64,000 nucleotides of DNA, from assembly GCA_947475415.1 (NCBI GenBank), contig CANJLH010000015.1:1-64000 (forward strand), in the 5' to 3' direction. Below, piece after piece: positions 1-8,018 of the stretch. The notes under the pieces were generated by a model. That model was not told where the DNA came from, made no database searches, and saw nothing but the letters and a program-made list of their open reading frames with translations. Every line of letters begins with the position of its first letter. Position 1 is the first letter of the stretch. The DNA comes from Caulobacteraceae bacterium (GTDB lineage Bacteria; Pseudomonadota; Alphaproteobacteria; Caulobacterales; Caulobacteraceae). The position numbers and the translations under genes were made by a program.

Positions 1-92
1 CCGACACCGGCAACGACGACGGCACCTTCGAGGACGCCGTGGTCCTGGTCGGCCGCACCATCGACAACATCTCCGACACCAACGTCATCTGA
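1..92 (+). CDS. C-terminal end of a probable type I-secreted (RTX/S-layer-like) protein, partial
   Basis: Only the last 29 codons are present, in the frame that starts at base 3 and ends with TGA at 90-92. The tail is acidic and rich in Asp, Gly, Asn and Thr, and it finishes with alternating hydrophobic residues (VVLVGRTIDNISDTNVI). This composition resembles the uncleaved C-terminal export signals of type I-secreted proteins such as RTX proteins and Caulobacter S-layer proteins. That resemblance is compositional only. A strong terminator follows 26 bases later, so this is the last gene of its transcript. The protein's function cannot be read from this fragment. Confidence 0.55.
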   Translation, partial: DTGNDDGTFEDAVVLVGRTIDNISDTNVI

Positions 93-118
93 CGAACAGG
101 TCTCGGACCTAAGCTTCA

Positions 119-149
119 GGGCCGCCCTTCGGGGCGGCCCTTTTGTTTT
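119..149 (+). terminator. Rho-independent terminator
   Basis: A perfect 9-bp GC stem (119-127 with 132-140) is closed by the stable tetraloop TTCG and followed by TTTTGTTTT. It lies directly after the truncated first gene. It also sits only seven bases before the proposed ATG of the next glycosyltransferase, so that gene needs a promoter inside or beyond the hairpin, or depends on read-through. Confidence 0.9.
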
Positions 150-155
150 GGGTGA

Positions 156-1856
156 ATGAACGGCTATGCAGAAGGTGTGAACGCCAACGCAGCCATCTAC
201 CTCGATCCGGAGGCCTATCGGACCTCAGGCGCTCTGCTGATGGGGCGCCATTCGGCGGGGGAGAGTTTCCTGCGCGGCTTCCTGCGTCACGGCGCAGTGG
301 CGCGTTTCAGGCTCTGGAACGTTGCTGGCCGGCCGACCGAAGAACTCGAGGCCCTGGTCACCGAACTGCACCGCCCTGACCGGCCCGTCGACTATATCAG
401 CCAGCGGATGCGCCAGAACCTTGCCGATCCCGGCGTGGTGCAACTCACCGGCCCATTCGTTGGCCGCGAGGCCTGGCAACGGCGGCCGTTTGGCGAAGCC
501 CGTTACTCGATTTGCGGCTTGACCCACACCACCTCCAGCGCGGAGATTCAGCGCGACATCGCCGAACTGGTTCTGGGGCCCACCCAACCGCACGATGCCT
601 TGATCTGCACCTCCGCGGCGGTCCGCTCTGCCGTTGAGACCCAGATGGCGGCGGTGGGGGATTATCTGGCGTTTCAGTTCGGCCCCAGGCGCAAACCTAC
701 GCCACAGCTCGCCACCATTCCGCTAGGAATCAACACCAGTGACTTCAGTCGAACCGACGCGCAGCGCAAGTCTTGGCGTGCGCGCCTAAATATCGCCGAC
801 GATGACTTCGTGGCGCTCTATGTTGGCCGCTTCAGCCTAATGGGCAAGATGAATCCTGCGGTGATGGCGTTGGCGTTGGAGCGCGCCGCCCAGATCACGG
901 AACGTAAAATTGTCTGGGTGCTATCAGGTTGGGCGGAGGACCCAGAAGCTGAGGTCGGGTACCACGACGGCGCGCGCGCACTTTGCCCCTCTGTGCGCTA
1001 TGTGGTCGTCGATGGGCGACCCGCGGACACACGTTTTTCCATCTGGTCCGCAGCCGACGCCTTCATCAGCTTGTCGGACAATGTCCAGGAGACTTTCGGA
1101 CTCACCCCCCTGGAAGCCATGGCGGCGGGCCTGCCCTCGGTGGTCACCGACTGGGACGGCTACCGCGAAACCGTACGTGACAATATTGACGGCTTCCGCA
1201 TCCCCACCTGGGCGCCCAGGTCGGGTTTCGGCGCTGAACTTGCTCACCGCTACGCCAATGGATGGCTCCCCTATCCCTACTTCGTCGGGGCCGCGAGCCA
1301 GTTCACAGCGGTCGAAATCGGACGGGCCGCAGAGGCCATCGCAGCTCTCGTCCGCCACCCAAATATTGGCCGACAGATGGGTGAGGCCGCCCAGATCCGC
1401 GCGCGGTCAGAGTTCGACTGGTCGGTGATCATTCCGCGTTACCAGGACCTTTGGGCCGATTTGGGCGCCCGGCGGCGAGTCGCCACACCACGCGAATGGC
1501 CGGCCGACTTGCCGGATAATCCCTGGATGATGGACCCGTTCCGCCTGTTCGCGAGTTATCCCACGCATCACCTTCAGCCAGCCAGCCGGCTGTCGCCACA
1601 GCCTGGCATGAACGCTGCAAGCGCCCTCGCACGCCTGCGTACACCGCATGCAGCCTACTATCTGACCGGCTTTCCCACCCCCGACGAGGTGGCCGCCGTG
1701 GTCGAATTGCTGACTCGTCGCGGCGCCATGACTGTGGCCGAACTCCTCGCCGAAATGCCCGAAGCGCGGCGGTTCCACTTGGAGCGCGGCTTGTTGTGGT
1801 TGGCGAAGTTCGGGGTGATCGCCGTCAGCCCGGCGCTCCCCGGCGAAACAGGCTGA
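156..1856 (+). CDS. Glycosyltransferase, GT4 family (GT-B fold), with long C-terminal extension
   Basis: Predicted to transfer a sugar from a nucleotide donor, probably to a surface glycan or glycoprotein. The central part has GT4 hallmarks: a YVGRF strand near residue 221 that opens the donor-binding domain, and the EX7E pattern ETFGLTPLE at 312-320 followed by AMAAGLP. Residues 1-200 form the acceptor-side Rossmann domain. The last 130 or so residues extend beyond a usual GT4 enzyme and are not recognised. The ATG at 156 has no clear ribosome binding site; a GTG at 177 preceded by GAAGG is a good alternative. The gene overlaps the convergent DUF4126 gene by 32 bases. Acceptor and donor are unknown. 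Confidence 0.85.
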   Translation: MNGYAEGVNANAAIYLDPEAYRTSGALLMGRHSAGESFLRGFLRHGAVARFRLWNVAGRPTEELEALVTELHRPDRPVDYISQRMRQNLADPGVVQLTGPFVGREAWQRRPFGEARYSICGLTHTTSSAEIQRDIAELVLGPTQPHDALICTSAAVRSAVETQMAAVGDYLAFQFGPRRKPTPQLATIPLGINTSDFSRTDAQRKSWRARLNIADDDFVALYVGRFSLMGKMNPAVMALALERAAQITERKIVWVLSGWAEDPEAEVGYHDGARALCPSVRYVVVDGRPADTRFSIWSAADAFISLSDNVQETFGLTPLEAMAAGLPSVVTDWDGYRETVRDNIDGFRIPTWAPRSGFGAELAHRYANGWLPYPYFVGAASQFTAVEIGRAAEAIAALVRHPNIGRQMGEAAQIRARSEFDWSVIIPRYQDLWADLGARRRVATPREWPADLPDNPWMMDPFRLFASYPTHHLQPASRLSPQPGMNAASALARLRTPHAAYYLTGFPTPDEVAAVVELLTRRGAMTVAELLAEMPEARRFHLERGLLWLAKFGVIAVSPALPGETG

Positions 1857-2403
1857 GCACATTCACCGCCACGAATATCAGGCCCGCCACGATGATGGCT
1901 GCGATCACCGGTGCGGCGATGGCGATGACGGCCAACAGGCCAGCCGCCAGGTCCTCAAGCATCGACAGCACTGGATTGCCAAGACCCGCCGTGGTCGCCG
2001 TCGAAATGAAACGCGCGCTGGATTGCGCCGACTGAAATGTGAGCGCCGTGGGCACGCCGATAATTAGCCCAGCCATGGCCGCCATGCCTGGATCGGCGTG
2101 GGTGAACACCGAGCCTGCCGCCAGCGCCGCCGCCAGCGGCCGGGTAACCGTTCCCATGGCCGAAAGGGCGTGATCCACCACCGGAATCTTGTCCGCCGCA
2201 AGCTCCGCCGCCGTGGCGACACCCAACCCAACCAGCATCGGTGTGGAGGTCATCCAGGCCACATGGGAATTCAACTCCACTCCGAACAGGCCCATGCGCG
2301 CACTGCCGGCCAGCAACAACAGCGGCAGGAAAGTCCTGAGACCAGTCGCCGCTGCGAGGCCCAGACCGAGCAAGGCGGGAAGGATCCATGTCTCCATCGC
2401 CAA
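1825..2403 (-). CDS. DUF4126 family membrane protein
   Basis: A 192-residue polytopic inner-membrane protein. It begins with a hydrophobic helix, has a conserved-looking GLRTFLPLL stretch near residue 20, and carries several further Ala/Leu/Val-rich helices, ending in a double helix and a basic tail (LFRRG). This pattern fits the DUF4126 family, whose function is not established. It directly follows the sulfotransferase gene on the same strand without a gap, so the two are probably co-transcribed. Its 3' end overlaps the oppositely oriented glycosyltransferase gene. An ATG two codons downstream is an alternative start. Confidence 0.8.
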   Translation of the reverse strand: MAMETWILPALLGLGLAAATGLRTFLPLLLLAGSARMGLFGVELNSHVAWMTSTPMLVGLGVATAAELAADKIPVVDHALSAMGTVTRPLAAALAAGSVFTHADPGMAAMAGLIIGVPTALTFQSAQSSARFISTATTAGLGNPVLSMLEDLAAGLLAVIAIAAPVIAAIIVAGLIFVAVNVLSLFRRGAPG

Positions 2404-3183
2404 TCAGCCTAACGTGACCGGCGCGGATTGTGAAATTGGCGGTGGAGAGGCGAAGCTGATTCCGGTCAGCGCCTGCAGCCTCGCGTCATCGCGTGCATAA
2501 ATGCTCCGAAGCCACGCCCGGTCCGCCTCCGACAAGGGAGCGCCGTAATCCATGTCCCGGCCGACATGGGACTCACGTGGCTGGGCTGCCGGTCCCACTT
2601 CCAGCCCCAGAAATGACCGCACCGATGCGATCGTCGCGGCTGGCTTCCGGCGCAAGGCGTCCGCGGTCAACATCAGCACTTGTTCACGCGGGAACAACTG
2701 GAACAACCGCTCGACCTGTTCGCCATAGAATCCGCGCTCCACATAGCTGAACTCCCGATGATGACCCCAGGGCTCGGCGACGAACAGACGCTGGCGGCCC
2801 TGACGGACGCACCAGGAGAAGGGCTGCGTTTCAGCGCCACGCGAAAACTCCATCTTCCAGTGCGACCAGGCGCGCTCCACCGGATCGCGCAGGATCAGGA
2901 TCAGCCGGACCTGCGGATTGTAGGCGCCGATGCGTTCAAGCGCGTTCGGCCAATAGCTGTAGATCGGCGTCGCTTCCCCGCGCAGGTTGCCATCAGCCGG
3001 CGGAAACTGGGAATGATAGCGGCTGTAGTCGGGATTTTCCCAGTCGATGGCGTCATCATCAAAGAAGTGAACTTCCTTGACCGCCGAAAGGGCGACCCCC
3101 TGTTCCTCCCCAAGATGTTCGAACAGCGCCGTCGTGCCGGCCTTCTGGGCGCCTATGATCATGAAATCGATCCGGTCGCTCAT
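2404..3183 (-). CDS. PAPS-dependent sulfotransferase domain protein
   Basis: Predicted to move a sulfuryl group from 3'-phosphoadenylyl sulfate to an acceptor such as a glycan. The 5'-phosphosulfate loop is at residues 11-19 (GAQKAGTTA). The 3'-phosphate site is at 91-108, where a hydrophobic strand leads into LRDPVERAWSHW. At 259 residues it has the normal size of a bacterial sulfotransferase domain. The position beside glycosyltransferase and deoxysugar genes suggests a surface polysaccharide or glycoprotein acceptor, but no acceptor can be named. The by-product PAP would be removed by a CysQ-type nucleotidase, and a candidate is encoded at 31432-32253. Confidence 0.88.
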   Translation of the reverse strand: MSDRIDFMIIGAQKAGTTALFEHLGEEQGVALSAVKEVHFFDDDAIDWENPDYSRYHSQFPPADGNLRGEATPIYSYWPNALERIGAYNPQVRLILILRDPVERAWSHWKMEFSRGAETQPFSWCVRQGRQRLFVAEPWGHHREFSYVERGFYGEQVERLFQLFPREQVLMLTADALRRKPAATIASVRSFLGLEVGPAAQPRESHVGRDMDYGAPLSEADRAWLRSIYARDDARLQALTGISFASPPPISQSAPVTLG

Positions 3184-3290
3184 GCCGCCGTCCCGCGGCG
3201 AACCGGCTTCATCGACGCACGAGGTCGCGCTATGAGGGTCCGAACTTCGAGCGTGCGGTCTGGCGCGGCCTCGATTAGCGGAACGGACGC

Positions 3291-4064
3291 ATGAAGACGG
3301 TCATTCTGGCGGGCGGCCTCGGCACCCGCATCTCCGAGGAAAGTCATCTGCGCCCCAAACCGATGATCGAGATCGGCGGCCGGCCAATCCTCTGGCACAT
3401 CATGAAGCTGTTCTCGCAGCAGGGTTTTGACGAGTTCATCGTCTGCTTGGGCTACAAGGGCTACGTCATCAAGGAGTACTTCTCCAACTATGTGATGCAC
3501 AATGCCGACCTTACCGTCGATCTGGCCAAGGGGTCGGTTGAGTATCACGCCACCAATCACGAACCCTGGCGGGTCACCCTGGTGGACACCGGCGCCGAGA
3601 CCATGACCGGCGGCAGGCTGAAGCGCGTGGCGCAGTACCTGACGCCCGGTCAGCCGTTTTTCTTCACCTATGGCGATGGGCTCTCCGACGTCGACCTGAA
3701 GGCGCTGGCCGCCTTCCACAAAAGTCACGGCAAGGACGCCACCGTAACCGCCGTCTCGCCACCTGGCAGGTATGGCGCGCTGGAAATCGATGACGGCCGC
3801 GTCGAGCGATTCATGGAAAAGCCGCCCGGCGACAATGCGCTGATCAACGGCGGCTTCTTTGTGCTCAATCCGGATGTGATCAGCCGCGTTGAGGGCGACG
3901 CCATGCCGTTCGAGGCTGAACCCCTTGAGGGTCTGGCGCGTGATGGCCAGTTGATGGCCTTCCATCATGATGGGTTCTGGGCCGCGATGGACACCCTGCG
4001 TGACAAGAACCAGCTGGAATCCCTCTGGGCGTCCGGTGAGGCGCCCTGGCGCCTGTGGCCGTGA
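3291..4064 (+). CDS. rfbF: Glucose-1-phosphate cytidylyltransferase
   Basis: Makes CDP-glucose from CTP and glucose 1-phosphate, the entry step to CDP-6-deoxysugars. The N-terminus has the sugar nucleotidyltransferase signature LAGGLGTR, then SHLRPKPMIEIGG with the conserved lysine. The 257-residue length matches RfbF/DdhA enzymes. It is the first gene of a + strand run and overlaps the next gene (CDP-glucose dehydratase) by four bases (GTGA), which implies translational coupling and supports the CTP specificity. Upstream, 107 bases separate it from the divergent sulfotransferase gene; no promoter is obvious there. Confidence 0.93.
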   Translation: MKTVILAGGLGTRISEESHLRPKPMIEIGGRPILWHIMKLFSQQGFDEFIVCLGYKGYVIKEYFSNYVMHNADLTVDLAKGSVEYHATNHEPWRVTLVDTGAETMTGGRLKRVAQYLTPGQPFFFTYGDGLSDVDLKALAAFHKSHGKDATVTAVSPPGRYGALEIDDGRVERFMEKPPGDNALINGGFFVLNPDVISRVEGDAMPFEAEPLEGLARDGQLMAFHHDGFWAAMDTLRDKNQLESLWASGEAPWRLWP

Positions 4065-5122
4065 GGCGTCCGGATCGCGGCTTTTGGACGGGCAAGCGCG
4101 TCCTGCTCACCGGGCATACCGGGTTCAAGGGGAGCTGGGCGGCGATCTGGCTTGAGGGCCTGGGCGCGGAGGTGACCGGCCTCGCCCTGCCGCCGGATCC
4201 TCCCGGCGGCGTGTTCGAACTGGCCCGCGTGGCTGATCTGTGTGAGTCCAATTTTGTCGACTTGCGAGACCGCGCCGCCGTGGAGCGCATGGTCGGCGCG
4301 CAGGCCTTTGACATCGTGCTGCACCTTGCGGCTCAACCGATCGTCCGCACGGCGATCGCTGAGCCGGTGGAAACCTTCGCCAGCAATGTGATGGGAACCG
4401 CGAATCTTCTGCAGGCGCTCAGGTCCCAGACGACGCTCAGAGCGGTGCTCGCGATCACTTCGGACAAAGTCTACGCGAACACGGAGGCGGGGGAGGCCTT
4501 CGCCGAGACCGCGCCCCTCGGCGGCAAGGACCCCTATTCCGCCTCCAAAGCCGCCGCCGAGATCGTCGTGTCGAGCTTCGCCCGCAGCTATTTCGACCGG
4601 GCGGGCGCGCCGGTGGCCACCGCCCGGGGCGGCAACGTCATCGGCGGTGGCGACAATTCCCGCGACAGGCTGGTGTCCGACATCGTGCGCGCCGCAGCCG
4701 CTGGGGAAGCGGTAGCGCTCAGGCATCCGGAGGCCACCCGGCCCTGGCAACATGTGCTCGATTGCCTGGCGGGCTACTTGGTCTATGCCGAGGCCCTGGC
4801 CACCGATCCGGCGACGCCCCGCGCACTTAACTTCGGCCCCGCGCATGGCGGCCCGCAGGTGAGCGTGGGCGAGCTGGCCTCACTGGCTGTGCAGGCCCTG
4901 GGGGCGAAGCCCTGGCGCCATGAGCCGGATCCTCAGTCCATCGAGGCCAGGGCCCTGGCGATCGACGCCAGCCTCGCGCGCAAGACCTTGGGTTTCGAAA
5001 GCCGCCTGGACGCGCAGGCGGCAGTGGCTCTGACCATGGACTGGCATCGCCGACTCAAGGCCGGCGAGGACGCCCTAAGCCTTTGCCGCGCGCAGATCGC
5101 GCACTACGAAGGCCGCGCATGA
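4061..5122 (+). CDS. rfbG: CDP-glucose 4,6-dehydratase
   Basis: Converts CDP-glucose to CDP-4-dehydro-6-deoxyglucose. The protein is an extended short-chain dehydrogenase: the NAD-binding loop near residue 19 reads TGHTGFKGSW, typical of this subfamily, and the catalytic YxxxK appears as YSASK in DPYSASKAAAE. The 353-residue length fits. I chose the GTG at 4061, which overlaps the rfbF stop as GTGA; GTG at 4055 is equally open. The 3' end overlaps the methyltransferase start by four bases (ATGA). The next dehydrating enzyme, RfbH, is not in the window, so the product is probably not a 3,6-dideoxysugar made here. Confidence 0.93.
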   Translation: MRRPDRGFWTGKRVLLTGHTGFKGSWAAIWLEGLGAEVTGLALPPDPPGGVFELARVADLCESNFVDLRDRAAVERMVGAQAFDIVLHLAAQPIVRTAIAEPVETFASNVMGTANLLQALRSQTTLRAVLAITSDKVYANTEAGEAFAETAPLGGKDPYSASKAAAEIVVSSFARSYFDRAGAPVATARGGNVIGGGDNSRDRLVSDIVRAAAAGEAVALRHPEATRPWQHVLDCLAGYLVYAEALATDPATPRALNFGPAHGGPQVSVGELASLAVQALGAKPWRHEPDPQSIEARALAIDASLARKTLGFESRLDAQAAVALTMDWHRRLKAGEDALSLCRAQIAHYEGRA

Positions 5123-6360
5123 CCGTAATCCCTCAATGCCGATTCTGCCGGACCCCGCTCACCCACACCTTTCTGGACTTGGGCGAACAACCCCTATCCA
5201 ACGCCTATCTGACGCTGGCCGAGTTGCAGGCGGGGGGCGAGCGCGCCTATCCGCTGCATGCGCGCGTGTGCGATATGTGCTTCCTGGTCCAGGTCGATGA
5301 CCCTGTCGCCGCCGACGCGATTTTTGACGCCGACTACGCGTACTTTTCCTCCTATTCTGCGAGCTGGGTCGCCCACGCCAAGCGGTACGCCGAGGCGATG
5401 ACGCGTCGCCTGAGCCTCACACCGACGTCGCTGGTGATGGAGATCGCCAGCAACGACGGCTACCTGCTGCAGCATTTCGTGGGGGCGGGGATTCCGGTGC
5501 TGGGGATCGAGCCCACCGCCAATACGGCCCGCGCGGCGTTGGAAAAAGGCGTCCCCACCGAGGTGATGTTCTTCAACGCGGCCACCGCCGCCGGCCTCGC
5601 CGCCCGCGGCGTCGCCGCCGACCTGATCGCCGCCAATAACGTGCTGGCCCATGTGCCGACGATCGGCGACTTCGTGGCAGGGTTTCGTGAGGTCTTAAAG
5701 CCGCAGGGCGTGTTGACCTTCGAGTTTCCCCACCTGCTCAAGCTGATCGAACTGGTGCAGTTCGACACCATCTATCATGAGCATTATTCCTATCTCTCGG
5801 CCCTGGCGGTGGAACGCGTGCTTGCCGCCAATGGCCTGCGGGCCTTCGATGTGGAGCGGCTTACGACGCACGGTGGGTCGCTGCGTCTGTTCTGCTGTCA
5901 TGCGGACGCCGGCCACCTGGAGACGAAATCATTGCTCGCGCTGCGCGAAGAGGAGTCCGCCGCGCGCCTTGACCGGATCGAAGGCTATGAGGGCTTCGCG
6001 CCCCGCGTCGCCACGGTGCGTGACGGCTTTCTCGCCTATCTCGCCGCCGCCAAGGCCGCCGGACGAAAGGTCGCCGCCTATGGCGCCGCGGCAAAGGGCA
6101 ACACCTTCCTGAACTACGCCGGGGTCAGTGACGCCGATATCGTCTGCGTGTTTGACGCCAATCCGGCCAAGCAAGGCCGCTTCCTGCCTGGCAGCCATGT
6201 GCCGATCCTGGCGCCGGACAAGATCGCCGAGGTGCGGCCGGACGATCTGCTGATCCTGCCGTGGAATCTCCGTGACGAGATCATTGGCCAAATGGGGTTG
6301 ATCCGCGACTGGGGCGGTCGGTTTGTCACCGCGTCTCCTGAAATTTCGATCCTTCCCTGA
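5119..6360 (+). CDS. NDP-hexose C-methyltransferase (TylCIII/TcaB9-like), SAM-dependent
   Basis: Predicted to add a methyl group to a carbon, commonly C3, of a nucleotide-bound 4-keto-6-deoxysugar. Three parts are visible. An N-terminal zinc-binding domain has C7, C10, C51 and C54. A Rossmann SAM domain has the glycine motif EIASNDGYLL at 108-117. A C-terminal domain ends near residue 413. The YHEHY segment at 219-223 corresponds to the catalytic Tyr/Glu/His cluster known in this family. Start ATG at 5119 overlaps the rfbG stop. Following RfbF and RfbG directly, its substrate is probably CDP-4-dehydro-6-deoxyglucose. The position methylated is inferred. Confidence 0.88.
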   Translation: MTVIPQCRFCRTPLTHTFLDLGEQPLSNAYLTLAELQAGGERAYPLHARVCDMCFLVQVDDPVAADAIFDADYAYFSSYSASWVAHAKRYAEAMTRRLSLTPTSLVMEIASNDGYLLQHFVGAGIPVLGIEPTANTARAALEKGVPTEVMFFNAATAAGLAARGVAADLIAANNVLAHVPTIGDFVAGFREVLKPQGVLTFEFPHLLKLIELVQFDTIYHEHYSYLSALAVERVLAANGLRAFDVERLTTHGGSLRLFCCHADAGHLETKSLLALREEESAARLDRIEGYEGFAPRVATVRDGFLAYLAAAKAAGRKVAAYGAAAKGNTFLNYAGVSDADIVCVFDANPAKQGRFLPGSHVPILAPDKIAEVRPDDLLILPWNLRDEIIGQMGLIRDWGGRFVTASPEISILP

Positions 6361-6890
6361 TGCGGTTTTCATCCACCGAGGTCGCGGGCGTCGTGGTCGT
6401 GGACATAGAGCCAATGGCGGACGATCGCGGCTTTTTCGCCCGCACCCATTGCCCGCAGGAGTTTGCGGCCGCTGGTCACAACTTCAACCCGGTTCAGACC
6501 AGCCTTTCCCGCAACCATAGGGCCGGCGTCCTGCGCGGAATGCATTACCAGGCCCCGCCCTGGGCGGAGGTGAAACTGGTGCGAGCCGTGCGCGGCCGCG
6601 CCTTCGACGTGGCCGTGGACCTGCGTCCGAACAGCCCGACCCATCGTCAATGGTTCGCCGTGGAGCTCTCGGCGGAGACTGGACGCGCTGTGCTCATCCC
6701 TGCCGGGGTCGCCCATGGATTCCTCACATTGGAGGACGACACCGACATCCTGTATCAGATCGATCGCGCCTTCGAGCCCGGTCACGACCGCGGCGTGCGT
6801 TGGGACGATCCGGCGTTCGCGATCGCCTGGCCCATGCGCCCACGCATGCTTTCCGACCGTGACGCCGCCTATCCCGATTACGAAAGCTGA
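6360..6890 (+). CDS. dTDP-4-dehydrorhamnose 3,5-epimerase-like sugar epimerase
   Basis: A 176-residue cupin of the RmlC family, expected to epimerise C3 and/or C5 of a 4-keto-6-deoxysugar nucleotide. Residues matching the RmlC active site are visible: H62 in LRGMHYQ, K72, H119 in AGVAHGF, Y132 in LYQID, and an SDRD segment near 165-168. The start overlaps the methyltransferase stop by one base (TGATG). In this cassette the substrate is probably the C-methylated CDP-sugar rather than a dTDP sugar, because no rmlA or rmlB is present; this is inference. Only one product stereochemistry is likely, but it cannot be read here. Confidence 0.87.
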   Translation: MRFSSTEVAGVVVVDIEPMADDRGFFARTHCPQEFAAAGHNFNPVQTSLSRNHRAGVLRGMHYQAPPWAEVKLVRAVRGRAFDVAVDLRPNSPTHRQWFAVELSAETGRAVLIPAGVAHGFLTLEDDTDILYQIDRAFEPGHDRGVRWDDPAFAIAWPMRPRMLSDRDAAYPDYES

Positions 6891-6907
6891 GATCGCGGCT
6901 GCGATCT
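6890..6907 (+). other. Small hairpin between the epimerase and FkbM genes
   Basis: AGATCGC at 6890-6896 and its exact complement at 6901-6907 enclose a four-base loop. No T-run follows, so it is not a canonical terminator. It lies in the only sizeable gap (64 bases) of the sugar cassette and could slow RNA decay or polymerase. Confidence 0.35.
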
Positions 6908-6954
6908 GTTAGACCCACCACGCGCCACGCCGGCGCAAGAGACGAGACCCCTCG

Positions 6955-8013
6955 ATGGCCGAAGACAAAGCCCTCAGCGCCCTGCGCCGCATCGCCGACA
7001 ACCCCAAATGGCGCGACGCCTTCGTGCAAAGGATTCTGGACCTGGAGCCGGAACTGGCGATTCGGGACCTCGATGTGCGCGAAGAAATCACCGGGCCACT
7101 TGTGGACGCCCTGTATGATGACGACCAGGTGGTTAGGAAAACCCTGTCCAACGGCGTGACCTTTGAGTTTCTCTACCGTTCCAAGATCGCCCGCGATTTC
7201 GTCATGTCCCAGCCGACGGTTCCTGACCACGCCTGGGAACCCCAGACCAGCCGTATCCTGGTCGACTTGGCGCGGCGGGCGAAGCAGGTTGTGGTCGGTG
7301 GCGCCTACTTCGGCGACCATGCCGTGTTGATCGCCCGGGAAGTCGCCCGGCGCGGCGGTATTGTGCACGCCTTCGAACCCAACGATGAGCAGCGTGCGAT
7401 GCTGACACGCAATGCTTCCCTCAACAGCCTGACCAACATCGTCCCGCGACCAGAGGGGCTGTGGGACAACTCCAGCTCCAACCTGAAGCTGGTGGGCTAT
7501 GACTCCTTCGCCAGCGCTGAGGCCGCCGAGGCTGGCGAAGGGTTTCAGACCGTCACCATCGCTGATTATCTGAAGGCTGCGGGCATCGATGATCTGGATC
7601 TGATCGTGATCGATATCGAAGGCGCCGAGCTTGCGGCGCTGCGCGGCGCTGAGCCCTTTCTTTCCCGCCCGAAAGGACAGGCGCCGGACATCCTGTTCGA
7701 GGTGCACCGCTCCTATGTCGACTGGTCCAACGGGCTTGCAAAGACGCCGATCGCCCAATTCCTGACCGATCACGGCTACACCTTGTTCGCGTTGCGCGAC
7801 TTCAATTCCAACTACGACCTGTCGGGGAGGCCCGTAGAGCTCATTCCTATGGACGCGGTCTATCTGGAGGGGCCCCCACACGGCTTCAACATGGTGGCGG
7901 TCAAGGACGCCTCCGTGTTCAACGGCCCAGGCTACAGCATCGTGCGTGATGTCAGCCCCAAGTACCTGCGCCACAAGGATCCGGCGCTTCACCACCCGAT
8001 CGGCGGTCTCTGA
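6955..8013 (+). CDS. FkbM family SAM-dependent methyltransferase
   Basis: Predicted O-methyltransferase acting on a sugar or similar hydroxyl. The Rossmann core lies at about residues 100-250. The SAM-binding region reads VVVGGAYFGDHAVLIA, with the acidic residue of motif II in VHAFEPN, and IDIEGAE marks the post-I strand typical of FkbM proteins. Residues 1-95 form an N-terminal helical extension. At 352 residues it is longer than many FkbM domains. The gene follows the epimerase after a 64-base gap and precedes the reductase by five bases, so it probably decorates the same glycan. The exact methyl acceptor is unknown. Confidence 0.85.
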   Translation: MAEDKALSALRRIADNPKWRDAFVQRILDLEPELAIRDLDVREEITGPLVDALYDDDQVVRKTLSNGVTFEFLYRSKIARDFVMSQPTVPDHAWEPQTSRILVDLARRAKQVVVGGAYFGDHAVLIAREVARRGGIVHAFEPNDEQRAMLTRNASLNSLTNIVPRPEGLWDNSSSNLKLVGYDSFASAEAAEAGEGFQTVTIADYLKAAGIDDLDLIVIDIEGAELAALRGAEPFLSRPKGQAPDILFEVHRSYVDWSNGLAKTPIAQFLTDHGYTLFALRDFNSNYDLSGRPVELIPMDAVYLEGPPHGFNMVAVKDASVFNGPGYSIVRDVSPKYLRHKDPALHHPIGGL

Positions 8014-8018
8014 ACGAC

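Noticed and set aside
6890..6907. Hairpin considered as a transcription terminator
   Set aside because: Seven-base stem without a following T-run; kept only as a hairpin.
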